64,000 bases of DNA from Ignavibacteria bacterium (GCA_016873805.1 VGVZ01000001.1:1-64000); one strand, 5' to 3'. Numbered from the stretch's first letter, positions 1 through 9,964 are shown. Notes: generated from the letters alone by a model not told the origin. A program made the numbers and translations.

Positions 1-3000
1 CCCCTTAGGTGCTCTATGCGTACCCCATTCCAGCCACTTATGCTTGATTGGGACCCAACGTTCTAGAAGCTTGCCTTCAACAAACTTCTTTGTATGGACA
101 TCATCCTTCACATTTGAGACAACATCTTCAAGCTCAAACGCTCCCTTGGCAATGTCCTCGTGCGCATGGACAACCATTCCAACGCTTATATAGCAAACAC
201 TTTCCAAAGGAACAGTTTGTACTGCTATCTTTTGTTCTTGATGGTCTTCAGGGAAAAACAATCGATAGGTCAGGTTGCGTTGTTCACCCGTCCCCAACAG
301 CGTTACCTCGCCGAATTCAGGGTAATGAACCCTTCGCTGGGGTTTGTTACGACTTCCATCACTTCTCTGGAACAAATATGTAACATTTCGCACTGCTGCA
401 TCGAAAATTTTGATCTTGCTGAAGAAATCCAGCCGGATGATGCTACTGTTTTGAAGGAACCACCTTTGAGACTTCTCAGCGTATTTCGAGTGACAGTAGG
501 CATCCGATACTATGAGAGTTGAAACACCATTCGGTCGAAGGAGTTTGAAGCTTCGTTCTATAAACGGAATGTACAAGTCCCACTTTTCCCATAGGGTCTC
601 GTACATGTCAGTATCTTCAATTGCCTTTCTCAGTGCCAAATGCTTCGGACCTGAATCGGCTCGCACGTAGGGAGGATTGCCAAGAGTAATATCGAACCCG
701 CTCGTCAGGCTAAACATCCACTCGGCATCGAAGAACTCGGCGTTGGAGTTCTGATCGTAAGGATCCCAGTTTGCCAGTTTGTCCGCCGCGTTCTTGGGAA
801 GTCCGGCTGAATTGACAAGTATGCGGGCGATTTCCTCTCGCAATCGCTTGTCTTCCGATATACATTTCATCTTCTCTTTGCGAGACTTTGCACTAAAATA
901 GTCATGACGGATTTTTTTGAGTCTATCCTCCAACGGATACAACTCAACGGGTTTGATAACGTGTTGAACATCGATTTCCAGTGGTAAAAGCGTGTTTGCC
1001 GCAACGAACTTGGTCTCAAGGTTGGGGAGCGAGAGAACCCCTCGGTTCTCCTTCCTGTCACTCCCTCGCTGGTCAACCAGCAGCGAGACAAAGAACCTGA
1101 GCTTCGCAATCTGCGTGGCAATCGGTTGTATATCCACACCGTAAATGCAGTTCTCAATCAGGTAGAGCTTGCGGCCGTAGTCGGCAAAGTTGTTCTCTTC
1201 GCTGAACGCATCTTCAATCGTCTCCAGCGTTTCCTCGCGAATGGAAGAATCGGTGAGCTGCTCGGCGACTTCGATCTGCTTCTGCTTCCACTTCCTGTTC
1301 TCCGGGTCGAGTTTATGGAGAACATGCACCACCTTGAGCAACACTCCCATCGGGAATGCGCCCGAGCCACAGGCAGGGTCGAGGACCTTCATGGAATGAA
1401 TCGCGGCAACGAGATTGTCTTTCTCTTGGTCCGTGAACACCGGAGGGGTCTCATTGTATCCAACGAGCTTCCGTAACTCAGCTTCCAATGAATCTTCCTT
1501 GTCAACCCATCGGTTTGGTTCGACTTTGCTTTCCAGCTTGAGCTGTCCCTTTCGCGCCTTGTTTCCGAACCCGTCCGTCTGAGCCGTCCCCACTTCCTGA
1601 GTTGCCGGGTTTTCCTGCAACATCTTTGTTTTGAGATACGCGATGAGACTCTCATCCACCATGTAATTCACTATCTCACGCGGCGTGTAGAAACTGCCCG
1701 TCGCTTTGCGTGCCGTTGTGCCTGTCTCCGGGTTATATTCGGCAAGCAGGTTTTCAAATATGCGCCCCAACAGTTCGGGATCGAGGGCAATCTCCTCTTC
1801 CACCGGCGTGTTCTCGGCAATCGTGAACTTGTAGTCGTTCAGAATGTGGATGAGGCCTTTTACCTTGTCCCGTTTGTGTTTCTTGTCGTCGTACACATCG
1901 CTCAGGTCAATCTCCAAGTCCGCTTTTGCTCCGCCGAAGAAGAGAATGTTGGGAACAGTCGGTTGGTTCTTGGCAACACGGGAGAACCCGTCTATCCGGA
2001 TGACCTTCCGTTTGTCGTTTTCATCGGGTTTGTCGAGACAGTCGAAGAGTCCTCCGTTGAGGAACGGAATCGTCGAGAAGAGCTTCAACCCATCATCCGG
2101 GTTTTGGAATGACTCCTTGTACCGATAGAGATTGGTGATGTTGTAGTCATCGGCGTGTCCCCATTGGTCACGTTCATCGGTTGCGAAACGCCTGTTCTCC
2201 GGCTCATCCTTCGTATTCATCTTCTGGTTCAGCGTGGCGAAGAAGAGGTTCTGGAGGATGGCCTTGTAGTAATCGGATCGCTTCTCATCGGAACCGTCGA
2301 ACTTCTTGAGCAGACGGGCAAGTGCTCGCTCGGAAAAGAGATCGTCCGGCACGAGATGTTTCTCTTTGAGGAACCAGACGAATATGAGTCTTGTAAGCAG
2401 TCGGATGACATTGATGGAGTTGTTGACCTTCTTGTCCTTCTTGTCCTTCACGCCCGGAGCTATGGGGAACTCGACGCTCTTCACAGCCCAGAAGTACCAT
2501 GCAGCGATGCGTTTGTAGAATTTCTTGTTCAGTTCCGAGATGTTCAGCGTCGCCCGCCATGCGGCATGCAGCTCAACAAAGTTAGTCGGTGCGTGGATAC
2601 GCGTCAGTTCAGGGAGCGAAAGGTCGAACAGAATCTCGATGTGTGCCCTGTGAGGCGAGGCAATGCTGATATCCTTGATCAGCGTGACCTTCTCCAGCAC
2701 ATCCTTACTTTCATCCCGCTTGTGCAACCGGCGGTCAATCACGGAGAGTGTCAGGGAGTTGCCATACTTGAACAGAATCAACACAGGCATGGGAAAGAGC
2801 CGGTTCACCTCACGGGTAATGTGGCTCAATGCCGTGCGGCTGTACTCTGCCTGCGCAAGCTCGATCACAAAGAACAAATACGTTTCGATGATGGTACGGT
2901 CGACCTGTTTGGTATCAAACAGTGACGTGTTTCGAGAAACCTCCTCTTTGGTGAGTTGGAACAGCAGGTCAACATACTTCCAATCGTTGGCCTGTGCTTT

Positions 3001-3192
3001 CTCTTCGTTGAAACGGGAGCCAGCCTGGATGAACGTCTCTTTGAACTGCGCGTAGGTTGGTTTGTCCAGCGGGGCCTGGCGGTCGGTGGCGTAGCCGAGC
3101 GTTTGGAACAGGCCGAGTGCATTCTTCGTCAGATTGCCCTGCGCGAATGCCTTCAGCGATTGCTCGATTCGTTTCTTGACGTCTTCGTTCAT
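1..3192 (-). CDS. Eco57I-type adenine-specific DNA methyltransferase (3' end cut by window edge)
   Basis: Predicted S-adenosylmethionine-dependent N6-adenine methyltransferase of a restriction-modification or defence locus. The frame is open from the ATG at 3192 to base 1 (1064 codons, no stop), so the C-terminus lies outside the window. Motif I, LDPACGSGAF, begins at residue 604, and the catalytic motif IV, NPPYV, is at 839-843. About 590 residues precede motif I, including a GSFYTPREIVNYM element typical of Eco57I/PglX-like enzymes just before the fold. The region after residue 900 should contain target recognition. I see no convincing PD-(D/E)XK site in the N-terminal part, so cleavage may come from the partner genes. 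The ATG overlaps the stop of the upstream DUF1016 gene (ATGA at 3189-3192), which supports this start and co-translation. Confidence 0.9.
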   Translation of the reverse strand, partial: MNEDVKKRIEQSLKAFAQGNLTKNALGLFQTLGYATDRQAPLDKPTYAQFKETFIQAGSRFNEEKAQANDWKYVDLLFQLTKEEVSRNTSLFDTKQVDRTIIETYLFFVIELAQAEYSRTALSHITREVNRLFPMPVLILFKYGNSLTLSVIDRRLHKRDESKDVLEKVTLIKDISIASPHRAHIEILFDLSLPELTRIHAPTNFVELHAAWRATLNISELNKKFYKRIAAWYFWAVKSVEFPIAPGVKDKKDKKVNNSINVIRLLTRLIFVWFLKEKHLVPDDLFSERALARLLKKFDGSDEKRSDYYKAILQNLFFATLNQKMNTKDEPENRRFATDERDQWGHADDYNITNLYRYKESFQNPDDGLKLFSTIPFLNGGLFDCLDKPDENDKRKVIRIDGFSRVAKNQPTVPNILFFGGAKADLEIDLSDVYDDKKHKRDKVKGLIHILNDYKFTIAENTPVEEEIALDPELLGRIFENLLAEYNPETGTTARKATGSFYTPREIVNYMVDESLIAYLKTKMLQENPATQEVGTAQTDGFGNKARKGQLKLESKVEPNRWVDKEDSLEAELRKLVGYNETPPVFTDQEKDNLVAAIHSMKVLDPACGSGAFPMGVLLKVVHVLHKLDPENRKWKQKQIEVAEQLTDSSIREETLETIEDAFSEENNFADYGRKLYLIENCIYGVDIQPIATQIAKLRFFVSLLVDQRGSDRKENRGVLSLPNLETKFVAANTLLPLEIDVQHVIKPVELYPLEDRLKKIRHDYFSAKSRKEKMKCISEDKRLREEIARILVNSAGLPKNAADKLANWDPYDQNSNAEFFDAEWMFSLTSGFDITLGNPPYVRADSGPKHLALRKAIEDTDMYETLWEKWDLYIPFIERSFKLLRPNGVSTLIVSDAYCHSKYAEKSQRWFLQNSSIIRLDFFSKIKIFDAAVRNVTYLFQRSDGSRNKPQRRVHYPEFGEVTLLGTGEQRNLTYRLFFPEDHQEQKIAVQTVPLESVCYISVGMVVHAHEDIAKGAFELEDVVSNVKDDVHTKKFVEGKLLERWVPIKHKWLEWGTHRAPKG

Positions 3193-4241
3193 CGTTCTTT
3201 CAGTTTCTTTCGTTCCGGTAAGTCGGCCACGGTCTGTTCATAGAACTCGTGGAGCTTCCGGCGGAGAAGTTTCTTGTCGAGCAGTTTTGTCTGGTACTCG
3301 GCAACGAGAGCTGGCGAGAGGGAACGGCTCAGTGCGTACTCGACCACTTCACTATCATTGCTTTTGCAGAGCAATACTCCCACGGAGGGACGCTCGTGCG
3401 GTTTGCGGACATCTCTATCGAGGGCTTCAAGGTAAAACTCCAGCTTGCCCAGGTACTCGGGTTTGAAGTCGTCAATCTTGAGTTCGATGGCAACAAGGCA
3501 ATTGAGCGAGCGATTGAAGAAGAGCAGGTCAATGAAGAAGTCTTTCTTGCCAACATGAATCGGGTACTCGCCGCCGATGAAGCAAAAATCCCGTCCCAAC
3601 TCAATGAGAAAATTCTTGAGGTGTCCGACGAGTCCGTTGTGGAGGTCTGCCTCGGAGTGCGCATCGGGCAAACGGAGGAAGTCAACGATGTACGAATCCT
3701 TAAACACGTCTCCGGCACCGGGATGAAGTTCTCTCATCAGTGGTGAGAGTTTTGGCTTCGCAAGGGCCGCCCGCTCGAACAGGCCGCTGTCGATCTGGCG
3801 TTCAAGTTCACGGCTTGACCAGTTCTCTTTGATGGTGCGGCGGAGGTAGAATTCCCGCTCCTCCGGGGAAACGCATTTCCCAAGGATAAGCATGTTATGC
3901 GTCCAGGTTAGTTCTCTCAGCAGTGCTGAGAGTTTTGTCCTGCCCTTGTATTCCTGGTAAAACTGGCGCATACGCCAGAGATTCTGGGATGAAAAGCCGG
4001 AAGCGTGCGGCTCGTTGCGATGAATGAACGTTGCCAGCGATTGAACGGTCGCCTTCCCCCACCCATCGGATTGTATCTTCTGGCTGATGAACTTGCCGAT
4101 GTTCCAATACAGCGTAATCAACTCGGTATTGACTGCACGGTAGGAGCGAGTCCGGGCTTGCTGGATAAGCGCAATGATCGGCTGGAACGAGCGATGATGC
4201 CTGCCAGTGCTTGAGGATTTCTTTGCAGGCGTTCTCTTCAT
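3189..4241 (-). CDS. DUF1016 / YhcG-type PD-(D/E)XK nuclease
   Basis: Two-domain protein of the DUF1016 (YhcG) family. An N-terminal helical domain (YWNIGKFI, WGKATVQSLA, FSSQNLWRMRQFY) is followed by a PD-(D/E)XK nuclease domain. Counting from the upstream ATG at 4259, the nuclease signature is Asp244 in FFIDLLFFN and Glu259-x-Lys261 in IELKIDDFKPEYLGK, so a catalytically complete site is visible. I chose the ATG at 4241 because it forms a 4-bp ATGA overlap with the helicase stop. The alternative ATG at 4259 adds six residues. Family members often sit inside restriction-modification loci; their exact role is not settled. Here it is sandwiched between helicase and methyltransferase with ATGA junctions on both sides, so it is very probably part of that cassette. 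Confidence 0.88.
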   Translation of the reverse strand: MKRTPAKKSSSTGRHHRSFQPIIALIQQARTRSYRAVNTELITLYWNIGKFISQKIQSDGWGKATVQSLATFIHRNEPHASGFSSQNLWRMRQFYQEYKGRTKLSALLRELTWTHNMLILGKCVSPEEREFYLRRTIKENWSSRELERQIDSGLFERAALAKPKLSPLMRELHPGAGDVFKDSYIVDFLRLPDAHSEADLHNGLVGHLKNFLIELGRDFCFIGGEYPIHVGKKDFFIDLLFFNRSLNCLVAIELKIDDFKPEYLGKLEFYLEALDRDVRKPHERPSVGVLLCKSNDSEVVEYALSRSLSPALVAEYQTKLLDKKLLRRKLHEFYEQTVADLPERKKLKER

Positions 4242-7200
4242 TCGGTGATCACGAGCCATGTCACAAGCTCGAAGTTGTTCAGTTCTTCGACTTGTTTTGA
4301 TTTCGGCATAATGAGACCGCCTCGATCCGTGGTAATCCGTTGTGTCATCTTCTTCTTGAACACACGCACAATCTCCTCCACCGCTTTCTGCAACCGCCCT
4401 GTGTAGGCATCCATCTCTTGTCCGTGTCCGGTCTCCTGGTTAAACAGATCGCACAAGGTCTGGAACGCTTCAGTGCGTCCTTGACACATGAGTCGGTAAA
4501 TCTCGAGTATCTGCTTTGCGTTGGTGTAGTTGAACCGTACCTGGCCGTCATCCCAGATGTAGACGAGAAAGTAGGGCTGGAGGGGGTTCACCTCTTCAGT
4601 GCCGTCGGTATCGCCTTTCTGCTTGAGGCAATAAACGACACCGGGCTTGATGATTGCTTTCTCAGCTTCTGAGAACTTGGCTACGTCGAGAACATCGGCA
4701 TGTTTGCCTGCCGGTGACGGGACCACCGCGTACAAACCAAATGGCGCATCCCTCAATCGTTCCTTGTTTTTTTCGATGTAGTTGGTCAACTCAATGCGGA
4801 AATCGTCGAGCGTGAAGTCGGTGAGGGTAATGCTTTCATTCATCTCTTCGAGATCGAGCACCTCATCCCTCAACCGCTTCAGCTGCTGGTTTCGGTACTT
4901 GAGATCCTCCTCGATCAGTTCCTCCAATTGATCTGTGTTAAGGATGTTGTCCTCACCAGTGGCGGTCACGTCCACCAATGCCATGCGCGCTTCGACACGC
5001 TCCTTCAGGTTGATGTAGTTGTCGAGGTCCTTCGTTGGCCAGAAATTCACAAGCTGAATCTTCTCATTCCTTGTCCCGATGCGGTCGATACGTCCGAATC
5101 GCTGGATGATGCGGACGGGATTCCAATGGATGTCATAGTTGATCACATAGTCACAATCCTGGAGGTTTTGTCCCTCACTGATGCAGTCTGTTGCTATGAG
5201 GATGCTGATTTCATCGTTCTGAGGCATTCCCGAAAGTCGTGCACGGTCTTTTGAGACAGGAGAAAAGTTGGTCAGGATGCTGCCGAAGTCGTTTCTGCCG
5301 AAGGTTGTCTTTGTGAAGCTCCCCGCGACGAGGCCGATGTGCTTCTTCAGATCATCCCTTGCCCAATCCTTGAGACACCTGTACAGGTAGTCGGCAGTGT
5401 CGGCGAAGGCAGTAAACACGATGACCTTATCATTGCTTCCGTTGATGGGATGCTGCATCTTCTTCACGATGTGTTCCTTCAACTCCTTCAGTTTTGCATC
5501 CCGGTCAGGAGTAACGGCGACGGCATTATTGTAGATGATGGAGAGCGCCTGTTTATCGGCATCGAGGTCTTCCAGCCATTCATCGAGTTCGAGATCGGCC
5601 ATGTCGTACGTGAACTTCTTTCCCACCCGCCACTGCTCGAGGTCGTCGGCATTTTCCTCAAACTCATCTTCTTCCGGCTGTGCAGCTCCGAGGTCAATTT
5701 CCTGTCCGTTCGACTTTACACGCTTGAATCCGGCTATGCGGCTTTCCAAGTGTTCGATCTTGCGGATTGTGCGGTCGAGCGAAATCTCAAACGACTCAAT
5801 CGAGCTTTCGAGTCGCTTGAGGTAGTTCACCTTCATCATCCCGATCAGGAAGTGTTCACGATCGCTTTGTGTAAAAGCAAGGACTTCCCGGGCTCCCATT
5901 TCCTCATACTTCTTGCGCTGTTCCGGCTTCACGTAGGCCGATGGGTTAAACACAGAAAGCTTGTACTCAAGAATCTTCTTGTTGAGAGCGTCATACGTGA
6001 AGAAGCGGTCCTTCAAGTCGATGTTCGGGTACACCGCATGAGGTTTCAGACGCTCGGCAAACTGCCCCACTGATTGCACATTGTAGTAGTTCTTCACATG
6101 CTTGCGGCTTCTTGCAATGGTCATCTCATCGAGCAGTTTGAAGAAAGAAGAATCCAATCGTTCCAGCAATTGCCTGACGGTCCGGTTGGTGTTCTTCCGA
6201 TCCGCCCAGTTGGTGAATTGCGTTTGCGCATTTTTCAGGGCAAGCTCGATGTCCTTGATTTGCGTTGCCTCAAACAGTGCATCTTTGCGTCCCTCGGTAA
6301 TGAGCAAGAGTTGATTCCGGAGATCGCGCAGGTTGTTATTAACCGGCGTTGCCGAGAGCAAGAGCACTTTGGTCTTTGTTCCCTCTTTGATGATCTTCTC
6401 CATCAGCCACTTAGCGCGGTTCAGTCGAATCTCGCCATCGTCTGTGACTTTTTCCATCGGGTTGCCACGGAAGTTGTGGCTTTCGTCTATGACTACAAGG
6501 TCATAAGCGCCCCAGTTGAAATGCTCAAGGTCAATTCCGTTTGCATCAGAGATACCCTGCACTCGCCCCATATCTGTGTGGTACAGGATGGTGTAATTGA
6601 ACCGGTCGTTGCGAAATGGGTTGAGAATACTGTTTTGTGCAGCTTGATAGACCGTCCAGTTGGCTGCCAGCTTCTTCGGGACCAAGACCAGGACGCGACA
6701 GTTCAACAACTCAAAATAGCGGATGACAGCTAGCGCTTCGAACGTCTTCCCCAAGCCGACGCTGTCGGCGATGATACAGCCATTGTGTTTGAGGATCTTA
6801 TTGATTGCTCCCTTGACACCATCCCGCTGGAAGTCGTACAACATGTTCCAGATTTCGCTTTCGAAGAAACCGATCTGTCTATTAAGCAAGCCACCTTTGT
6901 CCTGTTCACTGAGGAACTTCTCAAAGATGTGATAGAGCGTCTTGTAGTAGATGAACTCTGGTTCATTCTCCACATAGAACTGATCGAGATACTTGAGCAC
7001 CTGCTCCTTCACATCCTCTACCAACCCATCCTGATTGTTCCAAATGCTGTTGAACCATTCTTCAAGCTCGTTGGCATCCCGCCGATCCTGGATGACCATA
7101 TTCAATTCGATGTTGTGCCGACCGCCCAAACCGAGTCCGCTCACGGTGAAATTGGAGCTCCCCATGATAGACTCTTTTGTCCCATTTGGGTTTTCCAGAT

Positions 7201-7570
7201 GGTAGAGCTTTCCGTGCAGGAAGTTCGGCTTGACCATCGATTTGATGTCCACCTTCTCTTTAATCCATCCGACACATTCCTTGGCAATCGCTTTCTGGGT
7301 CATCCTATTCTCGATCGGAACGACCAGTTGATCATCCTCGATCTTGAATTCACGGCGATTCGTCTTTGAAGGGTCAATGGAATTGATGAATCGAGGTTCA
7401 CCAAAGAGGAAGCGCAACCGCTCGATCCGTTCAAGTTGAGACTTCAATTGTTGGTAGGCGTAGATGGTGAAGTAAGCGGAAACAAAGGAAAGTTTCGAAC
7501 CGGGTTGAATTACGGTCTTCAGGAAATCGCCGACCGTTCCTTTGGTGTAGTTATCTCGTAATGCACTCAT
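4238..7570 (-). CDS. PLD-nuclease / SF2 helicase fusion protein
   Basis: A 1110-residue protein joining an N-terminal phospholipase-D-like nuclease domain to an SNF2-like superfamily 2 helicase. The PLD half-site is His119-x-Lys121 (FLHGKLY) followed by GSSNFTVSGLG at 137-147; a single HxK suggests the active site forms by dimerisation. Helicase motifs in order are Walker A VGLGKT (271-276), DESH (362-365), LLSATP (404-409) and motif VI QRFGRIDRIG (823-832). A charged insert lies between the two RecA folds, and a long C-terminal domain of unknown role follows. It is the first gene of a coupled trio with the DUF1016 nuclease and the methyltransferase. Inference: an ATP-driven translocase-nuclease acting on unmodified DNA. 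No strong Shine-Dalgarno is visible before the ATG. Confidence 0.9.
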   Translation of the reverse strand: MSALRDNYTKGTVGDFLKTVIQPGSKLSFVSAYFTIYAYQQLKSQLERIERLRFLFGEPRFINSIDPSKTNRREFKIEDDQLVVPIENRMTQKAIAKECVGWIKEKVDIKSMVKPNFLHGKLYHLENPNGTKESIMGSSNFTVSGLGLGGRHNIELNMVIQDRRDANELEEWFNSIWNNQDGLVEDVKEQVLKYLDQFYVENEPEFIYYKTLYHIFEKFLSEQDKGGLLNRQIGFFESEIWNMLYDFQRDGVKGAINKILKHNGCIIADSVGLGKTFEALAVIRYFELLNCRVLVLVPKKLAANWTVYQAAQNSILNPFRNDRFNYTILYHTDMGRVQGISDANGIDLEHFNWGAYDLVVIDESHNFRGNPMEKVTDDGEIRLNRAKWLMEKIIKEGTKTKVLLLSATPVNNNLRDLRNQLLLITEGRKDALFEATQIKDIELALKNAQTQFTNWADRKNTNRTVRQLLERLDSSFFKLLDEMTIARSRKHVKNYYNVQSVGQFAERLKPHAVYPNIDLKDRFFTYDALNKKILEYKLSVFNPSAYVKPEQRKKYEEMGAREVLAFTQSDREHFLIGMMKVNYLKRLESSIESFEISLDRTIRKIEHLESRIAGFKRVKSNGQEIDLGAAQPEEDEFEENADDLEQWRVGKKFTYDMADLELDEWLEDLDADKQALSIIYNNAVAVTPDRDAKLKELKEHIVKKMQHPINGSNDKVIVFTAFADTADYLYRCLKDWARDDLKKHIGLVAGSFTKTTFGRNDFGSILTNFSPVSKDRARLSGMPQNDEISILIATDCISEGQNLQDCDYVINYDIHWNPVRIIQRFGRIDRIGTRNEKIQLVNFWPTKDLDNYINLKERVEARMALVDVTATGEDNILNTDQLEELIEEDLKYRNQQLKRLRDEVLDLEEMNESITLTDFTLDDFRIELTNYIEKNKERLRDAPFGLYAVVPSPAGKHADVLDVAKFSEAEKAIIKPGVVYCLKQKGDTDGTEEVNPLQPYFLVYIWDDGQVRFNYTNAKQILEIYRLMCQGRTEAFQTLCDLFNQETGHGQEMDAYTGRLQKAVEEIVRVFKKKMTQRITTDRGGLIMPKSKQVEELNNFELVTWLVITE

Positions 7571-7745
7571 TCGACTTTTGGTAAGAATTGAATGACCTAT
7601 TTTGCGTTAACAATGATAATGGAATTATTCTTCACTTGCCCGTGTAAGCAGTCCGGCACGGCCAACCTTTTCACCTAACTACTCCAAAAACGATTCTCGT
7701 CTTTCCCCCCTCCTCCGCCGTCATGGGCGGCTCCACGTTGCGTCC

Positions 7746-8762
7746 CTATTTCAACACAGCAATGGCCTGCTCAAGCTGTCTGTCCCGACCTGACCGAGCG
7801 TCCGTCTCAGTCTGCACAACCCTGATGTGAGGCGGAACGCCGTTCCACTCGATCGGCTCTCCGTCGTATCGCCGGAAGTCTTTGGTCGAGATCCGAATCT
7901 CTCTGCCGCTCGGAAGAGAAAAATACTCCGGAGCCCCGGAGCCGCCCCCCGTCGTGTCGCCGAGAACAGTCACCGTCGCTATTTGTTTCATCATTTCCAC
8001 AAAACCCTCGGTCGCACTGAAGCAAACCCCGTTGATGAGCACGACGACGCGATGCGCGTACCGGAACCCCCCTCCCGGTTGAAGAGGTTGACGCGACTGC
8101 AATTGACCGTTTACAAACCCCGGCGCACGCGGCAGGGGCGCGTCGATAAATCTGCTCACCACAACATCGGTCGTATGATCCGATCCTCCCCCGTTGTTTC
8201 TCACATCCAGAATGAGTCCATCTGTGCCGCGAAGGTAGCTCAGCACGGCGTCAAATTCCAGGATCCAGCTGCCCGAGGTGAAGGTCGAAAGCCTGATGTA
8301 CCCAAGGTTGCTCGACATTCTCTCATATTCGATTCTCTTCTCGCCGGCGAGCTTCAGTTCCCTGTCGAAATACTTCCGTACCACAAGGGGATCGAAGGCG
8401 AATCGATCTCGTACGCTCCGAGGGGGCTGGTACGCCTGAACATAATAGCCACCTTTTGTCCTCAGTCCCACATGACCATCTTTCAATTCCGCGAGCAGGT
8501 CGAACAGCACTACAAATATCTCATCCCCACTGGATTGCTCCGCACGAACGCGATAGAGCGGATGGAGACTCTCCCAATTGATTCCCTTGAACTGAAAATA
8601 GGGATAAACCGACTTGGTGATCCTCCACGCCGCTTCGATCTCCGCGACGTTGTCGACTGGGTCGGGCCCACCAACGATCAGATCACTGCACGCCGGCACA
8701 ATGATCGCGAAGAAGACAAGAATTGCCAAACCGTATCGCAGACGATGCGACGTCGTCTTCAC
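7746..8762 (-). CDS. S41 family peptidase, predicted lipoprotein
   Basis: Predicted serine peptidase of family S41 (C-terminal-processing/IRBP-like), probably anchored to an envelope membrane. The best start is a GTG at 8762, forming a GTGA overlap with the upstream stop. It gives a compact lipoprotein signal (LAILVFFAIIVPAC) with the lipidated Cys at residue 25. The longer ATG frame from 8819 would put an implausible tail before the signal. Visible family blocks are LKDGHVGL (~93-100), ILDVRNNGGG (~184-193), and FSATEGF with the predicted nucleophile Ser249. No PDZ domain is obvious. It is coupled to the barrel-like outer-membrane protein upstream, so both may work in the envelope. The substrate is unknown. 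Confidence 0.85.
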   Translation of the reverse strand: MKTTSHRLRYGLAILVFFAIIVPACSDLIVGGPDPVDNVAEIEAAWRITKSVYPYFQFKGINWESLHPLYRVRAEQSSGDEIFVVLFDLLAELKDGHVGLRTKGGYYVQAYQPPRSVRDRFAFDPLVVRKYFDRELKLAGEKRIEYERMSSNLGYIRLSTFTSGSWILEFDAVLSYLRGTDGLILDVRNNGGGSDHTTDVVVSRFIDAPLPRAPGFVNGQLQSRQPLQPGGGFRYAHRVVVLINGVCFSATEGFVEMMKQIATVTVLGDTTGGGSGAPEYFSLPSGREIRISTKDFRRYDGEPIEWNGVPPHIRVVQTETDARSGRDRQLEQAIAVLK

Positions 8763-9544
8763 AGAGCGTATGTGACTCCCAGTATGAAAGAGTCGCTTCC
8801 GGAGATGAAATAATCCCATGAAGTGATCCGTGTGACCTCTAATCGGTAGGCGATCCGAATCCGCAATGAGGCCGTCGCGCGATAGTTCGCACCCAGTTCT
8901 CCGTGTGCATTAAGTCCGGTAAAGAGGGTGAGCAGTCGGAAAGGTGAAGCACCGGTCTTGCGCGGATCGACAGATCGCCCGCCGAAGGAGAGGATACTCA
9001 ACTGTGACGAGCCGTCGAGTGTGATTTCGGCACCGATTGGACAATACGCTTCCGACCGGACTCCGGCCGATATGAGAGATGCGGCCGAATACGCGTTGAA
9101 AATCGATTCACCCGATCCGGCAATATTCTGCCTCCGGAAGTGAAGGAAGAGTTCGGCAGAGGGGCCGGCAAAGAAGTACAGCTCTTTTCCCCGGAGAACC
9201 ATCTTTCCTGCGGGATACAGGAAATCAACACCGAGCGAGAACTGCCTCAGTTCTGCCGAGACATTGTGGTTCTTGAGTCCGGACGTGAACAGGTACTGCA
9301 GCGAAAGCCGATACCCGTACGTCTCATGATCACGCGACCAGCGTGCGGCGAGGAAGGGGCCCGTGCCCGAGTATTTTTCAGATGAGATGAATTCATCACG
9401 AACGGCCAACAATCCCGCACCGCCGTGCAAAGCGATCCCCTTCTCGAAGAGGGAGGATTGGTTTGTCAAGTCCTGGGCCAGGAGAGGGACTGAGACCAAC
9501 CAGAGGACGAATACCGGCAAGACGTATCGACAAGGAGGTGTCAT
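8759..9544 (-). CDS. Predicted outer-membrane beta-barrel protein
   Basis: I do not recognise a named family. From the internal ATG at 9544 the protein is 261 residues, with a clean signal peptide (MTPPCRYVLPVFVLWLVSV, cleavage near LLAQ). It then shows alternating aromatic and charged beta-strands (GYRLSLQYLFTSG, LYFFAGPSAELFLHF, LRIRIAYRLEV) and ends in ILGVTYAL, as expected for a small barrel. The frame also extends to an ATG at 9604, but those 20 extra residues would precede the signal, so 9544 is preferred. Its stop overlaps the GTG of the S41 peptidase. A porin-like or structural envelope role is inference only. Confidence 0.75.
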   Translation of the reverse strand: MTPPCRYVLPVFVLWLVSVPLLAQDLTNQSSLFEKGIALHGGAGLLAVRDEFISSEKYSGTGPFLAARWSRDHETYGYRLSLQYLFTSGLKNHNVSAELRQFSLGVDFLYPAGKMVLRGKELYFFAGPSAELFLHFRRQNIAGSGESIFNAYSAASLISAGVRSEAYCPIGAEITLDGSSQLSILSFGGRSVDPRKTGASPFRLLTLFTGLNAHGELGANYRATASLRIRIAYRLEVTRITSWDYFISGSDSFILGVTYAL

Positions 9545-9850
9545 GGTCGTGCAAGTCCGCGTGCGGAATGGCGTATCGAAGTGAATCCCCTGATTGCCAT
9601 TCATGACCGTACTGATGTGAGATTGTGCTCAGGTCAGAATCTCAATGTGCAAGTGTACGAAAGATGGCAAGATTTGGCAAGTTAAAATATCTGGAGGGCA
9701 ACATGGTGAGGGCGCGCGTTTCGACGCGGAGCGAGGTTGAGAGAGCCGCGAACCCCGACGGACTGTCGGCGATAGAATTGCCGTTGGGATTCCTCTTCCC
9801 ATGCTTGCCGAAGGCACCCTTTGGGGCCGCGTGCGAACGAGAGCGTGCGG

Positions 9851-9882
9851 ACCGCGATCGCCGACTGGCAGTCGCCGCTACA
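9851..9882. repeat. Palindromic repeat copy 1
   Basis: Copy of a dispersed element with the core GATCGCCGACTGGCAGTCGC. The two arms (GCCGACTG / CAGTCGCC) form a short imperfect hairpin. The related copies are at 9965-9998 and 10341-10373. Confidence 0.75.
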
Positions 9883-9964
9883 AAAGCTGGTCACTCGAAG
9901 CTTCGGCCGTTGACCAGAGGTCGGCGCTGCGGGTACGGCGGGCGATAGACTGTCGGGGTTGCAG

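Noticed and set aside
2155-2925. 256-residue plus-strand frame
   Set aside because: Antisense to the Eco57I-type methyltransferase, whose frame is open to the edge and carries motifs I and IV.
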